26,268 nucleotides of DNA from GCA-002713455 sp964428745 (GTDB lineage Bacteria; Fidelibacterota; Marinisomatia; Marinisomatales; TCS55). The number at the start of each line of letters is the position of its first letter. Within the stretch, counting starts at the first letter, position 1. The stretch is from assembly GCA_964428745.1 (NCBI GenBank), contig CAYRYZ010000022.1:1-26268 (forward strand). The letters run 5' to 3'. The position numbers and the translations under genes are program-made. Under the pieces are notes generated by a model. It was not told the origin of the DNA. It ran no database searches and worked only from the letters and a program-made list of their open reading frames with translations. Below are positions 7,975 to 16,828 of the stretch, one piece after another.

Positions 7975-10900
7975 TTAATCTGAGCTAAAATTAATTATAA
8001 CTTTTTCATTAATAAATGGCTCGGTGGTTTTTGAACCATCGGGCCATTGTATTTTTACACTAGATACTGTTTTATTATAACCCATAACCTGAACTGGAGA
8101 ATTTTGCGACCAGTAACCTGATCCCGATTGAACCTCACGTACTGGCCCCAATGATCCATCTTTATATGCTAGTTGAATTTTTGCACCAAATGCCCAACGA
8201 TTTAATTTTGGTCCTCTAAGGATAACTCGAACACCTGGTTTACTATTTACATTTTGAAATAATTTTGTTCTCGATCCATTTTGTGAAACTACAAGATCAA
8301 TTCTTCCATCTGAATTATAATCAGAAAATGCGGCGCCTCTTTGATCACCATACACTAATATTCCACTTATATGTCCCGGGATGGCTTCGAAATTTCCATT
8401 GCCATCGCCAAACATTATAAGTCCTCGACCTGAGTCATTTCTATCAGTTTCTTTTTGAACAGTGAAGAAATTTTGACTAATAAAAATATCTTCATGGCCA
8501 TCTCCATTTATATCCGAAACACCGGCATGCATTGCAGTAGACATTTGAGCTTCAAATGGGAGAGGGTAGGATATAAAACTATTACCGTTATTTATTAATA
8601 CAACACTTTCTAAAGTATTTGCTTCTAAATAAGGTGAGGTTTCAAGGGTATTCCCAAAAATATCAGTTAATGTAGATTGAGCATAGTTCAAAAAAGTTTG
8701 TTTTTCTTCTCGAACAAATGGCATAGCATTTGAAATGCATGAGAATCCTCTTTCTGGGACTAGGTCTTCAAAATCGCCATCGTAATGAGCTTCTACAATA
8801 TCAAGAACATCATTTTTATCAAAATCGTTAAAGTAGACTTGTCTTGGGTGAGATGTAGTAAAGTGATATTTTGTATTTAAACCCCAATTAGTAGCTACAA
8901 TATCAATAAGGCCATCCTCATTAAAATCACCTGTTGCAATTCCATTCCACCACCCGTTCAATTGATCAAGGTTTAGTTTAGATGTAATGTTTGTTAGAAT
9001 GCCATTATTATTTTCTAGAATTGTAATAGGACCCCATTCTAATGCAATCAACAGATCCGGATCGCCATCATTATCTATGTCACTAAATACTGATCCAGAC
9101 ACAAGTCCTATTTTTGATAAAACTATAGAATTTTTTTTATCGGGTAAATATTTGCCGTTTTCATTTATATATAACATTGATGAAGCAGGCATGGGGTACT
9201 TAGCAGGTATTACACGGCCCCCGGCAAAAATATCTAAATCACCATCGTTATCAATATCAGCTTGCGACAATGAACCAATCATATGATCTAAGCTTATAAA
9301 ATTATTTTTTTCTTTTCTGGTGAAATTTGATATTGAACTTTTAGCTCCTAGTTGTGATTCAAAATTACTATTACCTACTATAATACCTTGATTGCCATTG
9401 TCATCAACAGTGCTAATTATACTTGTAACATCCTCTTGTAGATTTTTTTCTACAGAAAAAGGGATAAAACTATTTCCATCCTTATTCTCAAAATGATCAA
9501 TTGACCCACCTTTACCAGATGCAATAAAAAGATCGTCATCACCATCAAAATCTGAATCAATCCATGCAACACCAGGGCCCATTTGACTAAATCGATTTGG
9601 TAATAAACTTTGATATAGAAAATCATCATATGGATCTTCATGATGATAGTGATTCAATAAGTGACTCATTTCCTTGAAAATGGGATTAACCTTATTTTTT
9701 ACAATATCAATAGAATGTGTTTTGACTTGTCTAATCGTATACAATTGATTTTTTACTAATGAATCAATTACGGTAATTGTACCATCTCTCCATTGAATTT
9801 CAGCTAACATAAAACTATCGTTAGCCGCAAAAACTTGTAAGGGGTCAGATCCAGACAGATACCGTCCTCCTGATATTATTTCTCGAGATTGATATATGTC
9901 GTCACCTTTGACTTTAATTTTAGCCCCAATGGCTTGAGAGTTATTATTGAATCCTTCAAGTCGAATAGCTATACGTGGTGCAGTAGAATTATTTTTATAT
10001 AACCCAACATGATTATTAAGACGATTAATTACTAGATCTAGATCACCATCATTATCCAAATCTGCTGTGGCAATTCCATGGGAAATATCTTTAGTATTTC
10101 CAATCCCCCATCCATCATCTACATTTTCAAACTTCATATCACCATTATTTTTTAAAGCAATATTTTTTAATTTAAGCGTTGGATATTTCAATAACATCCG
10201 TTTGTATTCATCGAAAGATTTTACTTTAGATAAAGCATCTTTTTGTTTTTGATTAGAATCAGAATCTTGAACATCAAACATATGTCCTGTCGCGATTAAG
10301 ATATCTTCATGCCCATCTAGATCAACATCCATAAATATTGTACCCCAAGACCATTCTGATGCATGAGTGTTACTATATTGTGAAATTTCACTAAACGTTT
10401 GATCTCCCCTGTTAAGAAATAATGTGTTATGCATGTATTGCGGACGATTATCGATTTCTCCAATACCCAATGGCGTTGGTGCCATTGTACCCATTTGTGT
10501 TTTTTGTAAAACGTGAGATTGGCTCATCATATCAGTAACAAAAAAATCAACCTTACCATCTTTATTTAAATCAGAAAAATCAACCGCCATTGATGAATTG
10601 CTCGTATGGCGCAAAGCTAATTTTGGAATTAAGTTAAATGTTCCATCACCATTATTAATCCAAAATCTATCAGGACTTTCAAAATCATTACATATATAAA
10701 TATCTGGATGAGTGTCATTATTAATATCTCTAAACTGTGCCATTAATCCCCAATCTCGAAGGTGGTTTTCAATTGGAGAACCATTTTCATCTTTGAAGTG
10801 GCTTTTTGTGATATCAATTAATTTGAAATTGCCATTCCCGTCGTTAATATAGTATTGATCGACTTCGGCCATTTCAAATCGCAATAAAATATCACCTTTT

Positions 10901-11628
10901 ACAGCTGCTTCATATTCTTGATTAAAGGGAGGAAGTACAATCCATCTATTATTTGTTATTTCCATTAAAGTGTTATCAAAGCTAATCACAGGTGGTGGCA
11001 AAGAATCCCTCATTGCAAGCCTTTTATAATTGGTAATATATAAATCTAGGTCTCCATCATTATCAACATCAGCCAAGGCGGAAGATGTACTGCCTGGATT
11101 CTTCAGTTTTGAATCCAGTTTGGATTCAGAAAATTTGCCATTTCCATCGTTAACAAAAATACTATTTGGTCCACCCAATGCAGTGACGATCAGATCTAAA
11201 TCTCTATCTCCATCAACATCTGCAAAAACTGACCCATTTGAATACCGATTTGGACATGAGACACCAGCATCCTCAGTTACATCTTTGAATTTCCAGTTGC
11301 CCATATTTATATATAATATATTTTTTTCTTTTAACCGGGGGACATAAATATCAACCCATCCATCATTATTAATATCTCCAAGGGCAATCCCAGACCCATG
11401 CATTAAATGTTGGTTCTCTAGAACTTCCTTTTCACCGATTTTATTTATTGCGGTTACACCCGTTATTAATGGATTCATTTCTGTAAAACCACTAGTATCC
11501 TTCATTGATATTCGACTAAGTGCTTCTTTTTTTAATAATTGAGGTGTATTAATCTGAGTACTATCATTCTTGTCACAACTAATAATAAATAGGGAAAATA
11601 TTATGATGTAGTTAAATCGTTTTATCAT
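7975..11628 (-). CDS. Large FG-GAP/ASPIC-UnbV lipoprotein (double CRTAC1-like)
   Basis: This 1217-residue protein has a lipoprotein signal (MIKRFNYIIIFSLFIISC, lipidated Cys18), so it is probably attached to the outer membrane. It consists of two similar halves. Each has about seven Asp-rich calcium-binding loops of the FG-GAP/VCBS type (for example DVDNDGDLD near 188, DLDNDGDLD near 523, DIDNDGDLD near 791 and DINGDGHED near 1039) followed by an ASPIC/UnbV module. The modules are at about 565-632 (IGAKIKVKGDD, SREIISGGRYLSG, IQWRDG) and 1145-1212 (FGAKIQLAYKDG, REVQSGSGYWSQ, IQWPDG). The family is common in marine FCB-group bacteria. Binding to carbohydrate or protein is often proposed but unproven. 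It is last in the - strand run after the small membrane protein (24-base gap), and no Shine-Dalgarno sequence is obvious before its ATG. Confidence 0.9.
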   Translation of the reverse strand: MIKRFNYIIIFSLFIISCDKNDSTQINTPQLLKKEALSRISMKDTSGFTEMNPLITGVTAINKIGEKEVLENQHLMHGSGIALGDINNDGWVDIYVPRLKEKNILYINMGNWKFKDVTEDAGVSCPNRYSNGSVFADVDGDRDLDLIVTALGGPNSIFVNDGNGKFSESKLDSKLKNPGSTSSALADVDNDGDLDLYITNYKRLAMRDSLPPPVISFDNTLMEITNNRWIVLPPFNQEYEAAVKGDILLRFEMAEVDQYYINDGNGNFKLIDITKSHFKDENGSPIENHLRDWGLMAQFRDINNDTHPDIYICNDFESPDRFWINNGDGTFNLIPKLALRHTSNSSMAVDFSDLNKDGKVDFFVTDMMSQSHVLQKTQMGTMAPTPLGIGEIDNRPQYMHNTLFLNRGDQTFSEISQYSNTHASEWSWGTIFMDVDLDGHEDILIATGHMFDVQDSDSNQKQKDALSKVKSFDEYKRMLLKYPTLKLKNIALKNNGDMKFENVDDGWGIGNTKDISHGIATADLDNDGDLDLVINRLNNHVGLYKNNSTAPRIAIRLEGFNNNSQAIGAKIKVKGDDIYQSREIISGGRYLSGSDPLQVFAANDSFMLAEIQWRDGTITVIDSLVKNQLYTIRQVKTHSIDIVKNKVNPIFKEMSHLLNHYHHEDPYDDFLYQSLLPNRFSQMGPGVAWIDSDFDGDDDLFIASGKGGSIDHFENKDGNSFIPFSVEKNLQEDVTSIISTVDDNGNQGIIVGNSNFESQLGAKSSISNFTRKEKNNFISLDHMIGSLSQADIDNDGDLDIFAGGRVIPAKYPMPASSMLYINENGKYLPDKKNSIVLSKIGLVSGSVFSDIDNDGDPDLLIALEWGPITILENNNGILTNITSKLNLDQLNGWWNGIATGDFNEDGLIDIVATNWGLNTKYHFTTSHPRQVYFNDFDKNDVLDIVEAHYDGDFEDLVPERGFSCISNAMPFVREEKQTFLNYAQSTLTDIFGNTLETSPYLEANTLESVVLINNGNSFISYPLPFEAQMSTAMHAGVSDINGDGHEDIFISQNFFTVQKETDRNDSGRGLIMFGDGNGNFEAIPGHISGILVYGDQRGAAFSDYNSDGRIDLVVSQNGSRTKLFQNVNSKPGVRVILRGPKLNRWAFGAKIQLAYKDGSLGPVREVQSGSGYWSQNSPVQVMGYNKTVSSVKIQWPDGSKTTEPFINEKVIINFSSD

Positions 11629-11652
11629 TTTGACGAATTTAATGATAAGTAT

Positions 11653-12147
11653 TTAATTAATACTTTGCGAATCGGTTCTAGCTGATTTGGTCATTACTAA
11701 AATAATTTTGGTACTGTCCTTGAAAGAAAGATGTTGAACTCTGGTAGCTTTATAATAATAATAAATTGTCAATAAATATAAAATGTGGAACCACCATTCA
11801 GAGACTTTGCCAATGAAGAATGCCCCGTCAATGATTACCATAGCCATAAACAGAATAGTAACCATCATTGTAGGAGGATATAATTTTCTTTTAATTGCAA
11901 ACATTTGACGATATAGATCATCGCCTATTTCTTTATGAGATTCTAAATACTCTCTTACGTTAACTCCAGTTCCTACAAAAAAGAACATTACTAATGTTTG
12001 ACTTGCAATAAAAATTAGACTTACAAGCAAATCCAATGTTATATGATTTTGAGCCCAGAAATTTATGTAATGATTGATTCCTATTAGTAGTAAACCAATG
12101 CCAGAAATAAAAACCAACACATATGATAAAATCATGAAAAACCACAT
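11653..12147 (-). CDS. Small four-helix membrane protein of unknown function
   Basis: This 164-residue protein has four hydrophobic segments, at about 4-24, 38-60, 93-112 and 118-134. A charged stretch lies between helices 2 and 3 (about 64-90, NVREYLESHKEIGDDLYRQM), and the cytoplasmic-looking tail is polar. I do not recognise the family. An AGG precedes the ATG at a workable distance. The start lies only 8 bases after the end of ychF, so the two are probably co-transcribed. The FG-GAP lipoprotein gene follows 24 bases downstream. The long charged loop and aromatic patch (YYYYKATR) suggest an integral inner-membrane protein. No catalytic motif is visible, so I assign no function. Confidence 0.75.
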   Translation of the reverse strand: MWFFMILSYVLVFISGIGLLLIGINHYINFWAQNHITLDLLVSLIFIASQTLVMFFFVGTGVNVREYLESHKEIGDDLYRQMFAIKRKLYPPTMMVTILFMAMVIIDGAFFIGKVSEWWFHILYLLTIYYYYKATRVQHLSFKDSTKIILVMTKSARTDSQSIN

Positions 12148-12155
12148 ATTGTTAC

Positions 12156-13253
12156 CTAAACATTAAAATGAAAGTAAATGCAGTCGCCATCTTCAACAAT
12201 ATATTCTTTGCCATGTAGTTGAGAAAGACCAGCATCTTTGACTTTTTTTTCTGATCCATATTTTATTAAATGTTTATACTTTATTACTTCAGCTTTAATG
12301 AACCCTCTTTCAAAATCAGTATGAATTTCACCCGCTGCTTGAGGAGCCGTTGAACCTTTGTTAATAGTCCAAGCTCGAACTTCCGTAGGTCCACCAGTAA
12401 AATATGTTTCTAAACCTAATAAATTAAATCCAGCATGAATTAATTTATTTAGCCCGGGCTCCTGTAAATTATATTCATCAAGAAATAGAGATTTTTCTTC
12501 TTTATTCAGATCGGCTATTTCTTGTTCAATTTTTCCGCATAGCCTTATTGCAAGATTATTTTCATTATCAGCAAAATCAAATAGACTCTGTACATAATCA
12601 TTTCTCTTATTATTCACAATTTCTGTTTCATCAACATTTGCTACATATAGTATGGGCTTTCCTGTTAATAGAAAAAGTGATTCAATTATATTAATCTCAT
12701 CTTTTTGAGTATAGAATGTTCTTGCCATTTTTCCTTCATCGCAATGTTCTTTTAATCGTAAAAGAATATTTAATTCTTTTTCAGCATTTTTTTCTTTTTT
12801 TACCAGTTTTTCTAATCTATTTATATTTTTTTCTATTGTTTGTAAATCAGCTAATAAAAGTTCTGTTTCAATTAATTCAGCATCGCGAATTGGATCAATT
12901 GATCCTTCTACATGAGTTATATTATCATTTTCAAAACATCGAACCACATGAACTATTGCAGAAACCTGTCTTATTTGACCCAAAAACTGATTTCCTAATC
13001 CTTCACCTTTATTAGCTCCTCTTACTAAACCTGCAATATCAATAAACTCAACGGTAGCTGGTGTGACTTTTTCAGGTTGAAAAATCTTATTTAATTTATC
13101 TAAACGTGAATCTGGTAGTGAAACAATACCTACATGTTGATCAATAGTACAAAAAGGGTAATTTTCAGATGGAACTGAAGATTTTGTTAACGCATTAAAA
13201 ATGGTTGATTTTCCAACATTAGGCAAACCAACAATACCACACCTAAGTGCCAT
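12156..13253 (-). CDS. ychF: YchF/OLA1-family P-loop NTPase
   Basis: This 365-residue protein has the usual length for YchF. The P-loop GLPNVGKST is at 9-17, switch region DIAGLVRGANKGEGLGNQFL at about 72-91, and NVDE replaces the guanine-specific NKxD motif at 206-209. That substitution is typical of this Obg-related subfamily, which prefers ATP. A coiled-coil helical insertion lies at about 125-200, and a C-terminal TGS domain at about 280-365 (TGGPTEVRAWTINKG, HTDFERGFIKAEVI). YchF is a conserved cytoplasmic, ribosome-associated ATPase linked to stress responses. AGGA lies seven bases before the ATG. It is between fabA (37-base gap) and the small membrane protein (8-base gap). Confidence 0.95.
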   Translation of the reverse strand: MALRCGIVGLPNVGKSTIFNALTKSSVPSENYPFCTIDQHVGIVSLPDSRLDKLNKIFQPEKVTPATVEFIDIAGLVRGANKGEGLGNQFLGQIRQVSAIVHVVRCFENDNITHVEGSIDPIRDAELIETELLLADLQTIEKNINRLEKLVKKEKNAEKELNILLRLKEHCDEGKMARTFYTQKDEINIIESLFLLTGKPILYVANVDETEIVNNKRNDYVQSLFDFADNENNLAIRLCGKIEQEIADLNKEEKSLFLDEYNLQEPGLNKLIHAGFNLLGLETYFTGGPTEVRAWTINKGSTAPQAAGEIHTDFERGFIKAEVIKYKHLIKYGSEKKVKDAGLSQLHGKEYIVEDGDCIYFHFNV

Positions 13254-13290
13254 GTTTAATTCCTAATAATTTAATTTTAAGAGAGGAATA

Positions 13291-13836
13291 TTAAAATGGG
13301 TCAAGAGCAGGATCTTTACCATAATCCCAAGTCAGGTTTTCAAATAAGCCAACTTGAACATCTTTGGCAAAGTAAATGGCTTTATCTTTTACTTCTATAA
13401 CAGCATCACACCATGCCATATAAGTAGGTCTAGTAATAAATTTTTTAATATCAATTTTATAGGTGATTTTTTCATGGTACGGTCGTACTTGACCTTTAAA
13501 TTTTAATTCTTTTACACCTAAAGCACGTCCGCGACCTTCACCACCAGACCAAGTAAGGAAAAATCCAACCAATTGCCAAAATCCATCCAGGCCTAGACAG
13601 CCTGGCATTACGGGGTCTCCACTAAAATGACAATCAAAAAACCATAAAGATTTTTTTATGTCTAACTCAGCTTTAATTTCGCCTTTTCCATATTTACCAC
13701 CCTCATCTGAAATATGAAGGATGCGATCCATCATTAACATTGGTGGCTTCGGGAGTTTACCCATATCTTTCCCAAATAATTTACCTAGTCCGCTGTTAAT
13801 TAAATCTTTTTTTGTGAAACTCGATTTTCGGTCCAT
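13291..13836 (-). CDS. fabA: 3-hydroxydecanoyl-ACP dehydratase/isomerase FabA
   Basis: FabA dehydrates 3-hydroxyacyl-ACP. In classical FabA it also isomerises trans-2- to cis-3-decenoyl-ACP, which starts unsaturated fatty acid synthesis. The 181-residue protein has the catalytic pair at His70 and Asp84, in the contexts FFDCHFSGDPVMPGCLGLDG and FWQLVGFFL. These are the same positions as in E. coli FabA. A single hot-dog fold is expected. An N-terminal stretch (about 1-35) is slightly longer than usual. AGAGAG lies before the ATG, and a Bacteroidota-like -7 element (TAAATTTG) lies 24 bases upstream. It is divergent from the enoyl-ACP reductase gene. Whether it isomerises or only dehydrates cannot be read from sequence; no fabB is visible here. 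Confidence 0.93.
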   Translation of the reverse strand: MDRKSSFTKKDLINSGLGKLFGKDMGKLPKPPMLMMDRILHISDEGGKYGKGEIKAELDIKKSLWFFDCHFSGDPVMPGCLGLDGFWQLVGFFLTWSGGEGRGRALGVKELKFKGQVRPYHEKITYKIDIKKFITRPTYMAWCDAVIEVKDKAIYFAKDVQVGLFENLTWDYGKDPALDPF

Positions 13837-13859
13837 TTTCTCTCTTTAATTATGATAAT

Positions 13860-13867
13860 CAAATTTA
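13860..13867 (-). promoter_or_regulatory. Candidate -7 promoter element for fabA (TAAATTTG)
   Basis: On the - strand, TAAATTTG is an exact match to the TAnnTTTG -7 element known from Bacteroidota primary-sigma promoters. It lies 24 bases upstream of the fabA ATG. No good TTTG is present at the -33 position, so the call is tentative. Confidence 0.35.
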
Positions 13868-13960
13868 CTTCAATAAATGGGGAATTAAGAGAATCTTTTC
13901 TAACTCGTTTTATTGATGTATGGATCTAATTAAATTGTTACTTTAATATTGGAGAAGAAA

Positions 13961-14743
13961 ATGTCTGAATGGGTATTATTACTAGGGGGCTCAACTGGTC
14001 ATGGTGCTGCTACTGCTAAAAAATTGGCAGAAGATGGTTATGGAATTATAGCCTTTCATTTTGATCGGGGTGAAGCTAAAAAAATTGCTGAAGAAACTAT
14101 CGCAGAAGTAAACGAACTCTCAAATGGTAAGTGTCATTATTTTAATACAAATGCAGCCTCTGAGGAAACCATCGATAAATATTTACCTAAAATTTCAGAG
14201 ATTACAAAGGGTAATAGTCTTAAGCTTTTACTCCACTCAATAGCTTTTGGTACAACTACCAATTTTTTTGGCGATAAGCCAGTTACTCAACGACAAATGG
14301 ATATGACCGTTCATGTAATGGGAAATTCACTTTTATATTGGACACAGAAATTATTTTCAGAAAAACTATTAGGCGAAGGCTCAAGAGTAATGGGCCTTAC
14401 CAGCGAAGGAAATTATTTAGCTATGGAAGGATACGGGCCAGTGAGTGTCGCTAAAGTTGCCATGGAAGCAATAATTAGACAAATAGGCTGGGAATTAGGT
14501 CAATATGGGATTACAGCGAATGCTGTTCAAGCTGGAGTTACTCCTACACGAGCATTAACTAAAATTACAGATAAGTGGGAATACTGGATTGAAAATACAA
14601 AGAAACGCAATCCAATGCGACGAACCACGATGCCTGAAGATGTCGCCGGAACAATTTCTATGCTTTTAAAACCTGAAGCAGATTTTATTAATTGCTCCAT
14701 TATTTATTGTGATGGAGGTGAACACAGATCAGGGATGGTCTAA
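13961..14743 (+). CDS. Enoyl-ACP reductase of the SDR superfamily (FabI/FabL-like)
   Basis: This 260-residue protein is predicted to reduce enoyl-ACP with NAD(P)H in the last step of fatty acid elongation. It has a Rossmann glycine motif (LLLGGSTGHGAATA, about 6-19) and LLHSIAFG at about 90-97, which is very FabI-like. The catalytic Tyr158-x6-Lys165 spacing (YGPVSVAK) is that of enoyl reductases and not the YxxxK of FabG. The first Tyr of the FabI pair (E. coli Tyr146) is Ser148 here, as in Bacillus FabL. The P-loop is also closer to classical SDRs. ATG 13961 follows GGAG at 13951-13954; an in-frame TTG at 13949 overlaps that site and was rejected. Its divergent arrangement with fabA supports a role in fatty acid synthesis. 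Another SDR reductase is possible. Confidence 0.75.
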   Translation: MSEWVLLLGGSTGHGAATAKKLAEDGYGIIAFHFDRGEAKKIAEETIAEVNELSNGKCHYFNTNAASEETIDKYLPKISEITKGNSLKLLLHSIAFGTTTNFFGDKPVTQRQMDMTVHVMGNSLLYWTQKLFSEKLLGEGSRVMGLTSEGNYLAMEGYGPVSVAKVAMEAIIRQIGWELGQYGITANAVQAGVTPTRALTKITDKWEYWIENTKKRNPMRRTTMPEDVAGTISMLLKPEADFINCSIIYCDGGEHRSGMV

Positions 14744-14753
14744 TAAAAAATAT

Positions 14754-15131
14754 TTAATCGGGGCTAGAAAGTTCTAATGCAGATCTTTGTTTTATAAGAG
14801 ATACTAAATCATAGTGATCTTTAATAGGTTGTAATTCAAAACAGGTTTCAGCTTCTTTTAAAGCATATTCCCACCAACCTTTTTTTGTATACATCAAAGA
14901 CAAATTATAATGTGCTTTGCTTAGAGTCGTGAAATCTTCTCTTGATAATGCTTGAACTTTAGCGGGATAAAGTCTTGTAACTTCCTTGAATTCTAAAATT
15001 GCTTCTTCAATTAAGCCTTTTTGCGCATACCACTTTCCCAATTTCAAATGGCGTTGAGGGTTTTCTTTACATCCTATGATAAAGAGAAGAAAACTTAATA
15101 TTAAGAGTTGTTTGATGCTTCTATACTTCAT
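14754..15131 (-). CDS. Small TPR lipoprotein
   Basis: This 125-residue protein has a lipoprotein signal (ILSFLLFIIGC, lipidated Cys21). Two or more TPR-like helical pairs follow: KLGKWYAQKGLIEEAILEFK (about 30-49) and AHYNLSLMYTKKGWWEYALK (about 73-92). TPR lipoproteins usually act as adaptors in cell-envelope assembly, but the partner here is unknown. It is the last gene of the yqgE-EamA-TPR run on the - strand, 68 bases after the transporter. It converges on the enoyl reductase gene with a 10-base gap and no recognisable terminator. There is no clear Shine-Dalgarno sequence. Confidence 0.75.
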   Translation of the reverse strand: MKYRSIKQLLILSFLLFIIGCKENPQRHLKLGKWYAQKGLIEEAILEFKEVTRLYPAKVQALSREDFTTLSKAHYNLSLMYTKKGWWEYALKEAETCFELQPIKDHYDLVSLIKQRSALELSSPD

Positions 15132-15199
15132 ATATGTAGTAATAAAATTTCACTTGTTGTCAGAATAAATACAAGGAAAACATTTATTAGTTTATAAGC

Positions 15200-16102
15200 T
15201 TAATTATTACCTAAAATTTTCTCATTTGATAATAAAACAATTGAACTGAGTAATATAATTGCACCACCAAATTGATAAACTGTCATTATATTATCGTGGA
15301 AGAACCAATCAATTGCAAATGCAGATAGTGGCCAGAATAATTCATATAGTGTAACATGTGATGCTGGTAGATGATTTAATCCATAATAATATATAAATAA
15401 TGCTAGTGAGCCAGTACTTACAACAATTAGTAAAATATAGCGCCAGCTTTTAAAAGAAATCTCAGGCACCAACTCATATTGGCCAGTTGAAATAATGACA
15501 AAAAATGTTATAGCTGCTGTAATTGATAATCTTAATGATGTTAAAGTGCTAAATGAGATCTGATTTAAAGCATGCTTTCCAAGTACAGTTGAGCTTCCCC
15601 AACTAAAAGCAGCGAGAAGAGCCAATAATGCAGCAATAATAGTTTTGTCATCCCAAGTTGCTATTGGATTGTTTCCAAAAGTAATCAAATACCCACCAAT
15701 TATAGAAAAAAATGCCAATATCAAGAATCGTTTAGTAATTTCTTCTTTTAAGATTATGGCAGCTAATGCAATGGCAAATATTGGTTGAAACTTTTGTAAT
15801 AAAACAACAACTGATAAATTAATGTACCCTACATAACTTAGTGCTTTGGTGTAAAAAAATGTTCCAAGAATTCCTCCGCAAATACTGATCCACAAAATAG
15901 AAATCCACCCTCTTTGTCGAATTATTACAATTTCATTCCATCCTTTTAAAAGTAGTGGAAAAAATATTATTGCCCCTATAACATGTTCTAGAGATATAAT
16001 CAAAAATGAAGGGAGTGTAGATAAATTTTGTCTAATATATCCGTCAAGACTCCATAATATAGCGGCACTTATAACTGCAAGGGCAGGTAGGTACTTTTTC
16101 AT
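15200..16102 (-). CDS. EamA/DMT-family transporter (10 TM)
   Basis: This 300-residue, highly hydrophobic protein has about ten transmembrane segments arranged as two EamA repeats (about 5-135 and 150-290). Recognisable family signs are the start LPALAVISAAILWSLDGYI, GTFFYTKALSYVGYINLSVV with the following FQPIFAIALA, and in the second half AAFSWGSSTVLGK and YYYGLNHLPASHVTLYELFW. Members of the drug/metabolite transporter superfamily export amino acids, nucleobases or other metabolites across the inner membrane. The substrate cannot be told from sequence. It lies 46 bases after yqgE and 68 before the TPR lipoprotein, which suggests a loose operon. Confidence 0.88.
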   Translation of the reverse strand: MKKYLPALAVISAAILWSLDGYIRQNLSTLPSFLIISLEHVIGAIIFFPLLLKGWNEIVIIRQRGWISILWISICGGILGTFFYTKALSYVGYINLSVVVLLQKFQPIFAIALAAIILKEEITKRFLILAFFSIIGGYLITFGNNPIATWDDKTIIAALLALLAAFSWGSSTVLGKHALNQISFSTLTSLRLSITAAITFFVIISTGQYELVPEISFKSWRYILLIVVSTGSLALFIYYYGLNHLPASHVTLYELFWPLSAFAIDWFFHDNIMTVYQFGGAIILLSSIVLLSNEKILGNN

Positions 16103-16148
16103 TCTATAAATCTACAGTATAATAATTTTGTTTAGAATTATTTAAACT

Positions 16149-16703
16149 TTAAGCTTTTCCACTATAAGATGAAAGATTTGAGACGTCTATTCCAAATGAC
16201 TCAATAGCAGTACTCCACATTTTTTTTTCAGGGGCATTAAATATAAAATCAATTGAAGTATCCTGTACAACCCAATCACCATTTGCAATTTCATTTTCTA
16301 GCTGTCCTTCAGTCCAACCTGCATGACCAAGAAATAATCTATAATTAGCATTATTTATCTTTGATAATTTTTTTAGCTTCTGTTTATCAGTTGAAATAAA
16401 AAAATCATTGGATATTTTTATTGATTTTTCAGAAACAAGTTTTTTATCATGTAATACAATTCCTCTATCAATATAGACAGGCCCCCCAAAGTAAAGGTTA
16501 GAAAAAGATTTTATTAAGTTATCTGAATTATCACCTATTTGATATAAAACCTCATTAAAAATTTGATCACTAAACGGTTTATTCACAATTAGCCCCATTG
16601 CGCCATTTCTATCATGCTCACACATATATATTACGGATTTTTTAAAATAAGGATCTTCCATATGCGGCATTGAAATTAGTATGTGATTGATAATGGAATT
16701 CAT
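16149..16703 (-). CDS. yqgE: YqgE/AlgH family protein
   Basis: This 184-residue protein matches the UPF0301/DUF179 family in length and motifs: NHILISMPHMEDPYFKKSVI near the N-terminus, NGAMGLIVNKP (about 32-42), YFGGPVYIDRGIVLH (about 71-85) and LGHAGWTEGQLENEI (about 122-136). The family is widespread. AlgH was described as an alginate regulator in Pseudomonas, but the molecular role is not firmly known. It starts a - strand run with the EamA transporter and TPR lipoprotein, and is divergent from uvrA across 125 bases. GATGAG lies close before the ATG. Confidence 0.92.
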   Translation of the reverse strand: MNSIINHILISMPHMEDPYFKKSVIYMCEHDRNGAMGLIVNKPFSDQIFNEVLYQIGDNSDNLIKSFSNLYFGGPVYIDRGIVLHDKKLVSEKSIKISNDFFISTDKQKLKKLSKINNANYRLFLGHAGWTEGQLENEIANGDWVVQDTSIDFIFNAPEKKMWSTAIESFGIDVSNLSSYSGKA

Positions 16704-16768
16704 TACTCATCTTATGCAATACTTATTGATAATGCCATAAAAATAAATAGATATTTAGTAATGAGGTT

Positions 16769-16800
16769 TTTGAATAGGTATGTAATAGAGTGTAAATTCA
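16769..16800 (+). promoter_or_regulatory. Candidate uvrA promoter, TTTG-N20-TAAATTCA
   Basis: TTTG at 16769-16772 is followed after 20 bases by TAAATTCA at 16793-16800. This partly matches the Bacteroidota -33/-7 pattern (TTTG, about 19-21 bases, TAnnTTTG). A predicted transcript would start about 20 bases before the uvrA ATG. The match is weak and made by eye. Confidence 0.25.
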
Positions 16801-16828
16801 AGGCCGTTTAAAATTTCGGCTATTATTA

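Noticed and set aside
14744..14753. Possible bidirectional terminator between the enoyl reductase and TPR genes
   Set aside because: The gap is ten AT-rich bases with no hairpin that I can see.
16803..16820. GCCG/CGGC hairpin just before the uvrA ATG
   Set aside because: Only four pairs with a ten-base AT loop. It is too weak to call a terminator or regulatory element.
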